Assembly (NCBI RefSeq): GCF_002878395.1 | Contig: NW_025851407.1 | Location: 1-64,000 of the forward strand | DNA: 64,000 nucleotides | Source: Capsicum annuum | Taxonomy: Eukaryota > Streptophyta > Magnoliopsida > Solanales > Solanaceae | Reading direction: 5' to 3' | Part shown: positions 57,388-64,000 of the stretch, piece by piece | Layout of the letters: each line of letters starts with the position of its first letter | Position numbering within the stretch: position 1 is the first letter of the stretch | The notes under the pieces: model-generated | What the model was told of the DNA's origin: nothing | Seen by the model: only the letters and a program-made list of their open reading frames with translations | Database searches by the model: none | Position numbers and translations under genes: made by a program

Positions 57388-59047
57388 TGACATCACACAA
57401 GTGCACACATAAGTGTATGTGGTCTTATCAAGTATTAAAGTGGCTTCAAGAAAGCCCAAGTATCAATCTCTTAGGGAGTTACATTCACCAACTATCCTAT
57501 TCTAGTTCAACAATTGGGAAAAGTAAACTAAAAAGAAACTAAACTAATGAAGAAAAGTAATGACTTAGGACAATCAATGGATAGAATCCAAGGGTTAAGG
57601 CTTACAAACAATCAAACTACATTATTGAATTTCATTCATTACATTTCTTATCTTGGTTGTTGATTCATAGGGTTAATCACATGATCATGGTCTCCCAACC
57701 TCTAATCCTTTAACTAAGTTGAAGCTTACAACTACATCGTTGAACGGGGATCATCCTACAGGTGAATCAAGTAAGGCTTCAAAGTGCATACCTGTCCTAG
57801 ATGCTAATTCAAATTCCTTATTTTATAAAAAAATAAGAATCCTACTTCATCTATTCACACATTCTATCTCCCTATTCCCTCCCCCGAGATCACAAGGTCG
57901 ATAATACATGTATTCTAAGGGTGATCAATGCTTAAAATAATTAATTCAAGAATAAATAAACAACCATAATGATAAGCAATTAAATAAAACTAATTCAAAA
58001 AAAAAGTAGTCATGATTTTGGACTTAACCCCGGAAAAGGTGTTTTAGCCTTTAATGGAAATATTCATTATCCAATCGCTTGGATAGATGATACAAACCAT
58101 CAAGAAACTAAATTAATGAATGATAAAGCCAAAAAAGAAGTTGTGGTAGCCTCCAATGTTCCAAGATGTCCAAAAGTATGTAAAAATGTAATATAACATG
58201 TATTTATAGTATAAGAGCAATCCAAGTTTGTGTTAGAGTTGGAAACTATTAGTTATTGAGCCCAGGAGTGGGGAGGATGTTGCCTTGGCTATAGCCCTGC
58301 TCAAGGCAATGCTGCACCTTGGTTTGAGCACCGCTCTAGGCAAGGCATCGCCACCATATCACCTTAGTTAAATGTTGTGGTGCCTTCTGAACATTTTTAA
58401 GTGTCACATGCACCAAAAGAAGTTTGTATGCGTCCTTACTTCCCCTGGACATTCGAGGTGTCCAAATTGGCGTCAAGTAGCGTATTGTGCTTCCATGATC
58501 CATTCCAAGAATTTTTGAGTTCTTTCCACTTTATTTAAAGCTTGTATATCCTTCATATATCATCATAATCTATTTCCAAAGCATCCTATAACATTAAACA
58601 CAACAATTTAGAGCTCAAAACAATACAACATCCAACCCAACGAAATAGAAACATGTGCTAAGACTAGGCTTCATTCACATTGATCTTTAGCTAATTATTT
58701 TGACTTTTGTTTTGATCCAATTGATCCTTGAACATGATAATAAAGTTGTTTCACATATAAATACTTAATAAAAAATTTAGTCACTCATTAAAGACATTAG
58801 AACCCAACATAATAGATTAGACAAACACCTAGCTTAAGCTAGTCACACTAGTTCTCGGTTGAATTCTAAATGATCAATTTGAATCAAAACTCATGTGAAA
58901 ACACCATTAAACCTTGTTAACACATACATGGACACTGAAATGCACTTTTATATCATTATCAACACATTAAGCATATGAATCATCCTTAAAACGAGGCTAA
59001 AAATACTAGAATAGTGACACTAGAATGCATAAATACACCCAACTTCA
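57388..59047 (-). repeat. 5' LTR of A2
   Basis: From TGACATCACACAAG to AACTTCA. Word array at about 58260-58365 with GGCAAGGC/GGCAATGC units. The TATA box lies at 58201. Confidence 0.85.
58201..58208 (-). promoter_or_regulatory. TATA box of the A2 5' LTR
   Basis: Minus strand ACTATAAATACATG, about 55 bp downstream of the word array. In A1 the same site has decayed to TACAAATA. Confidence 0.6.
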
Positions 59048-59052
59048 CTGGG
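59048..59052. repeat. Target site duplication of A2, right copy (CTGGG)
   Basis: Partner of 47360-47364. The same CTGGG follows the A1 LTR at 2174-2178. Confidence 0.55.
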
Positions 59053-59100
59053 TATACATATCATCTAAATATGCAACTAAATGTCAAAAATAAGGAACAA

Positions 59101-59184
59101 GCCCCACAAGGGATAAAGCAAATGACAATCCCCATGAGGGATAAAGTAAATGAAAAGCCCCACGAGGGCTAAAGTAAATGAACA
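59101..59184. repeat. 3 x 28-bp tandem repeat in the G LTR (right copy)
   Basis: Units start at 59101, 59129 and 59157. Confidence 0.9.
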
Positions 59185-61227
59185 TAAAGGTAAAGCAAGG
59201 AAGTGAATGCCTCTATATCTCCTCATTCACTATCAATGACAATTTACTAATAGATATATAAATATATATCACATGAATATTGCAACTATTATTGGGTTTT
59301 GAGCATAATTAAAAACATAACTTCCCATGTAGTCAATAAACATGCCTTCAAGAATCATTAACATTATGACTCACAATATTAGAAATAAGGGGGATTTTTA
59401 GCATGATCACTAGTTTGATTAATAAACACAAGTGTATCATGGGAAATAGCATAATCTATAGATACTCATAGCATTATCAATAATCTATCCAACGAACCAT
59501 ATACTTTACTTCCAATGTCATCACCATAATACACTCACCATGATTAGGTAACATACTTCCAAGGGAGAATTTCCTAGGACTTTAGTAAACTTCTAAGGTC
59601 TTAAACATAACTACATCAATCCAAACATAAGGTGGGTCAAAAACCCTCTTCTAATTCCCCAAATACATTCTAAGTCCAACTTCTATCTGAGACTAGGCTA
59701 AGGTATCTAGATCAACTCATAGATGTATAGTAAGTTGCCAACAGTCCCAAGGTAAAAAATCCAAACATCACACCTAACTCAACCTTAGTTCCTAAGGCAT
59801 TTCCATTAATATAACCAACTAAGGTCAACTTAACCAAAACATGCATGGAAAGGTCACTCCCATATAGCTAAGGTAACTAGAGCATCCTCATGCTAACCAT
59901 GAGACATGAAGTCAAATTTACCAAGATTCAAGCCTACAAGCCAAACATTCCAATATATTGGTTCAAGAGTCCTACATGATTCAACTAAGACCAAATATTA
60001 CCATTCAACAATCCAACACCTAAAAACCATCCAAATCTAACAAGATATCACATTATATTATAATATAGTTAAATATAAAAAGGAATAAGCCTAACCTATC
60101 TCAAATCCAAAGAAAGCTCACGAACTGCTAAACCTCTAATTTTTTATTTTGAGAAACTTTTTCAAGGTGCCAAGCTATAAAAAACACAGTCTACACATTA
60201 TAACGAGAACATCAGTACCTGTATTTCACCATTGTGCTTCAGGTCCAAGAATAACACCAAAACCCCAAGTGGATCTCACTTATGGAAAATACATTTTTAA
60301 GGTCAACCCAAGATCCATACACTATCAAGGAATCATAAACCTCAAGAAATAGGTAAAGACTAAGATTATTTAGGGCTAAATTAATCCCCCAAGCTATTAG
60401 GAGTTTTTGTCAAGAATTCAAGAAATTAAAGCATAAAATTGAAGGATTCATACCTCAAATCCAATATTAATCATTAAAATATATTTTAACTAAGCTCCCA
60501 AGAATCAATTTAAGTTTTTCACACTATTTTAGGGTTTCTTAGTCTCAAGAAAGAGTGAAAAGTACCAAAAATATGGCCTAAAGTGCTTTTAAACACCCAT
60601 CCCCTGAAAAAAGATACCGCTATCACACACCATGGACTGTGATCACCATTGTGAGATCACCATGGCCCTTTATATAATCAACATAGAATGATCATGGTTA
60701 TCCTTGCATGATTGTCAGTGCACCACGAAACTTAGATACTTTCCAAAATTCTAACGACACCTAGGGATACATCTAAAATTTGATATACATAAATGAACTA
60801 TTTAACCATATTAAATTTGATTTTTTGGACATGTTGAAAAAGTTAAATTTTACATCCAAGGTTGTTTTGACCATCTTTGGGTCCGACACCCAAACTTTTA
60901 TTTTTCAACTTTTTTACTAATAGGTCAAAATGGTCTTTGGCGCATTGGGACTAGAACCAAAGGTCTACCTTAGCCTAAAATTGATATTTTGGAGCTGCTG
61001 GCAAAGTCAATATTTTATCAAAGATTATTTTGTTGAAGTTATTACTTGATGGCCATTTGAAACCATAAAAGACTTTAAAATAGAGAATTCATTCTAACAA
61101 CTAAATAAATTACCTGGTAATCGATCTGTCAGTTCCAGCAAGTCATAAATGACTTGAAAAAGCTATAGAATAGTTCTAACAACAAAAATAAGTGAAAAAA
61201 TAGAATATGACCTGAACAGTCATTACA

Positions 61228-62027
61228 AAAGAACCATAAAAAGTTAAAAAACATAGGAGATCTATTAGTGGGTGATTTTCTAGTGTTTGTAGGATCGAAC
61301 AACATATTTTTTATTTAAATTCTTGGTAAGCTTCTATAAATTTCATGGATTAAATTTTCATAATTTCTCCAAAATCCCTAAAAAATTAGTGGGTCCATTT
61401 GAGATTGGAATTCACCTATTCTTAAGGGTAAATGTTTCTTGATCATAGAGGGATGTGATGCCAATCTTGAAGTGCAATTTTGCAAGTGAGCCCCGTATGA
61501 AATTTTGATATAACTTTTGACCCAAAGGACAAAAGTTTATACGGGTATCATTGTTCTTGTGTTGATGAGTATAGTATGATTTTTATAGTACGGCATCAGG
61601 AAACTTTTAAAAAAGGTAAATCATTAGTTTAGTAGATTCTTTAGGCTTTTCTTTGGATCCAGGTTGGCTAGGTTTACCTTCTTCATAGATTGAGATAATT
61701 CATTGTATAATTATGATATTATGCTAGATATGGGATATGATTTAGGTATTGGAGGTATGATTGTTATAATTTTTTGATCATTTAGCTAATTGTGAAATCA
61801 TAATTTAGGAAAAATTAACATATTTGCTTATTTTTAGATGAATATTTTTTATCTAAAGTCTAATTGTGTATTATTTAACATCTTAAAGTGAATTAGTATA
61901 CCTTAGCCTAGTTTGGGAGTGGAATTTTCCTTCGAATACATTTTGCAGATAATAAGTGGGCCCTTCTAGCCCGTCTTAGGTCAAGATTTGTGTTAGCTTA
62001 TGTAGACTTCTATGCACATGTTACTGA
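61228..62027 (+). repeat. H-family LTR fragment (right copy)
   Basis: Same content and boundaries as 4359-5163: begins just after the G LTR end and stops at the D LTR start. Confidence 0.6.
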
Positions 62028-63543
62028 TGAGTGGTGATATTGCCACTCATTCTAACTCAACATTCATGAACATTTCCTTGATTTGAATGAATAAATGAGA
62101 TATATTTATGAGTAAATACACTAATATCTACTCTTTGCAGGTATAGAATTGAAGAGAAGGAAAAATGTGGATTGGAGCTCAAAATGATCAAAAGGATGAA
62201 GGAAAAGTGCAGCTAAAGATCGGCAGCAGCAGAGCCTCAGGTACCGCGATCGTAGTCCAATGACCACGATCATGACAGTCAAGCCAAGGTCAATCAAACA
62301 CGGTCGCGTGTGTTAGCCACAGTTACATAGCTATAATCGTGGCCAAGATGGCATGATCATGGCTTAGTAAAAGTATTCAACCCAAGGGAAAAACTGTAAT
62401 TGCATGTGCTGATCCCAATTTGACAAAAAGATTCAAACCCTAGCCTTGAAGAAGAGAATTCCATCTTCCCTAATTTTTAGGTTTAGCTTTTATAGCTCTT
62501 AGTCTCCATTTTTTGGACATGAAAATATTGTATAAATGTTTGGTGAAGAATACATTGAAGACTTTCTAAGTGGAAGTTTGCTCAATTCCATTGTAGATAT
62601 TATAGGAGATCCAATTCTGAAGTAACATCTGCTTAGATCTTCAATAAGTCATTTCGAAAGAGATTATGGGTATATCTATGCTTATTTATCTTATATGTAG
62701 CTAAATATCCCTTTTGGGGTTATGTGTGAATAGAGGTTAAAGTGTGTGTAGGTTGTTATTGTTAGCATCTATTTGGTAATTCATGTTCATGGGTTTTATC
62801 ACCGCTATGCTACTTTGGTTGGGATTTAATAGGTAAAAGCCCAAATACCTACATGGGTTGGATGGGTGAAAGATCCAAGCTCTAGAAAATTCAAGGCCAT
62901 CTTCAAAAGAAGGGTTTTGGGTAAATATTAGGAATCCATATCATCCTTGAAAGAGGAATGTAGAGACCAAAGCAATGATAAATAATTATGTGTGTAGTTT
63001 GCTAAATTTTCACTATCTTAGACATAAGGGTGAATGTGAGGTTGACTATGCCATGGGTATCAACCTAGAAATAGAGATGCCTAGATTGAGGTTATGGTTA
63101 CCAATTATTGAACACAGCTATTAGTATTTGAAAGAATTAATGGGTGAAAGTTTGGTGTTTTGTTGAAAGAGTAGCATCAAAATCTATAACCAAGCTTACC
63201 CATTTTTGATTTACTAAATTGACGTTGATAACTAACACAAATATGTAACTCCCTTAGTAATTCATAATCCCAAGATCCATGCATATTTATTAAACTCTAA
63301 ATATTCGTAGCGCCAAATTTAAACTAGAAAAACTCAAAACAAAACATTAGTGTAGGAACCTTTCTCCGTATTTTATCTTTTTGTACCATTTGATTGAACT
63401 TAACTTGTATCTATCATTTTGAATTAATTTAATTTCCACTCACATTGTTCCTTATGGATTCGACCCCATCTCTAAAGTTGGGTAAATATATTGACAACAA
63501 TTGCCTTGTACTTAGATTGATGTGATAGTTGAGCGTTATCTAA
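62028..63543 (+). repeat. 5' LTR of D2
   Basis: Begins TGAGTGGTGATATTGCCACT and ends GAGCGTTATCTA. The GCGATCG word array lies at about 62228-62365. Confidence 0.78.
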
Positions 63544-63545
63544 AA

Positions 63546-63563
63546 TGGTGTCGTTGTAGGGGA
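63546..63563 (+). other. Primer binding site, tRNA-Asp type (D2)
   Basis: TGGTGTCGTTGTAGGGGA against TGGCGCCGTTGCCGGGGA: 14 of 18 bases, three of the four changes C-to-T. Confidence 0.75.
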
Positions 63564-63679
63564 ACAATTTAGGATATTAAGTTAGTTTGGAATTTTAGTT
63601 ACTTTTTATAATTGAAGCTTGTTTATATATGTTTGTGATTTTCTTTTATAGGTAGAGTTTATTTTATTTTTAATTTTCT

Positions 63680-64000
63680 ATGGCATCTTCTGACGAATTT
63701 GATGTTGGTAGTTGGAAGTCCTATCTTGACGATCCATGTCCATATCACGACATACCACATTTCATGAGAGATTGTGACTATTATCCCTGGAGAGAAATGA
63801 ATTCACCATCTCAATCCTATAGAGAGTATAGGTGCTCTTTATGTAGTGTTTGAGATGGACATTACAGTGATTGTCCATGCGCCCCTTCCCCCCATTATGC
63901 TAATCGATTGCTAGTTATTTTTATGAGATTGGTAGGTATTATGAAAAGAAGAAGAAAGAGAAATATACTGAGTCTAATAGCTATGACCCAAGGTTACAAG
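63680..64000 (+). pseudogene. ORF1 start of D2 (partial)
   Basis: Starts ATGGCATCTTCTGACGA at 63680. It reads MASSDEFDVGSWKSYLDD, then CPYHDIPHFMRDCDY. It keeps Trp (TGG) where D1 has TAG, but shares the TGA inside CSLCSV-stop-DGHYSDC, so that stop is older than the duplication. The rest lies outside the window. Confidence 0.5.

Larger units (their letters stand above)
47365..59047 (-). mobile_element. Athila-like non-autonomous element A2, split by B
   Basis: A minus-strand element with 5' LTR 59047-57388, primer site 57381-57364, gag fragment, ORF end with GGGAGGCAACCC module, non-coding tail, polypurine tract at 54706, and 3' LTR 54705-53576 plus 47765-47365 with B inside. Without B it is about 5.9 kb. 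No protease, RT or integrase is visible, so it was mobilised in trans. Confidence 0.82.
59048..61227 (-). repeat. G-family LTR, right part
   Basis: Collinear with 2174-4358 and ends AGTCATTACA at 61227, the canonical LTR terminus. Contains the 28-bp triplet (59101-59184) and the word array (about 60615-60725). The flanks of the whole G LTR (GTAGA on the left, AAAAG on the right) do not match, so no target duplication is seen. Confidence 0.75.
62028..64000 (+). mobile_element. Element D2, 5' part (runs off right edge)
   Basis: Counterpart of 5164 to about 7129: LTR 62028-63543, primer site 63546-63563 (TGGTGTCGTTGTAGGGGA) and the start of ORF1. It preserves the primer site and ORF start slightly better than D1. 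Confidence 0.8.

Overview
This window looks like plant nuclear DNA from a repeat-dense, probably pericentromeric or otherwise heterochromatic region. It is AT-rich, has no intact host gene and no bacterial-style gene organisation, and is built from decayed LTR retrotransposons of two groups. One group has Del/Tekay-type Ty3/gypsy features: LTR ends near TGTAATGACC...GGTCATTACA, a tRNA-iMet primer site, and a chromodomain-like C-terminus. The other has Athila/Tat-like or non-autonomous features: a tRNA-Asp primer site, gag or gag-protease fragments only, and long LTRs. A dicot is likely. Solanaceae is my best guess from the general look of the LTRs, but that is inference and I cannot name a genus.

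Layout, left to right. 1-2173: 5' end of a minus-strand Athila-like element (A1). 2174-4358: part of a Del-type LTR (family G). 4359-5163: a piece of another Del-type LTR (family H). 5164-12486: a plus-strand non-autonomous element D1 carrying two decayed ORFs. 12640-13190: an LTR fragment. 13191-15597: nothing recognised. 15603-24776: a complete but dead plus-strand Del/Tekay-type element (J) with a perfect 5-bp target duplication. 25229-46215: a disrupted plus-strand gypsy element (H/F). Its middle holds a minus-strand Athila-like gag-protease element (A4, 26875 to about 42580), which itself contains a full minus-strand Del/Tekay element (E, 30064-41008). 46216-61227: a G-family LTR split by element A2 (47365-59047), which is itself split by element B (47766-53570). 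61228-62027: an H-type LTR piece. 62028-64000: the start of element D2.

The two ends of the window are copies of each other. About 1-7129 and 56965-64000 are collinear direct repeats that share the same A-in-G insertion, the same G/H junction and the same H/D junction. This is a segmental duplication of at least 7 kb with both copies running off the window.

Points that stand out: a 92-bp tandem array just upstream of a TATA-like box in the B LTR; family-specific short-word arrays in the corresponding part of most LTR families; a GGGAGGCAACCC module at the end of the first ORF in four different elements, read in different frames; and a 60-bp templated patch copied between neighbouring LTRs. 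No element here looks able to move by itself. The coding stretches are broken by stops and frameshifts, many of which fit C-to-T or G-to-A decay.

All similarity statements are by eye. Family names rest on recognised motifs, not on database searches.
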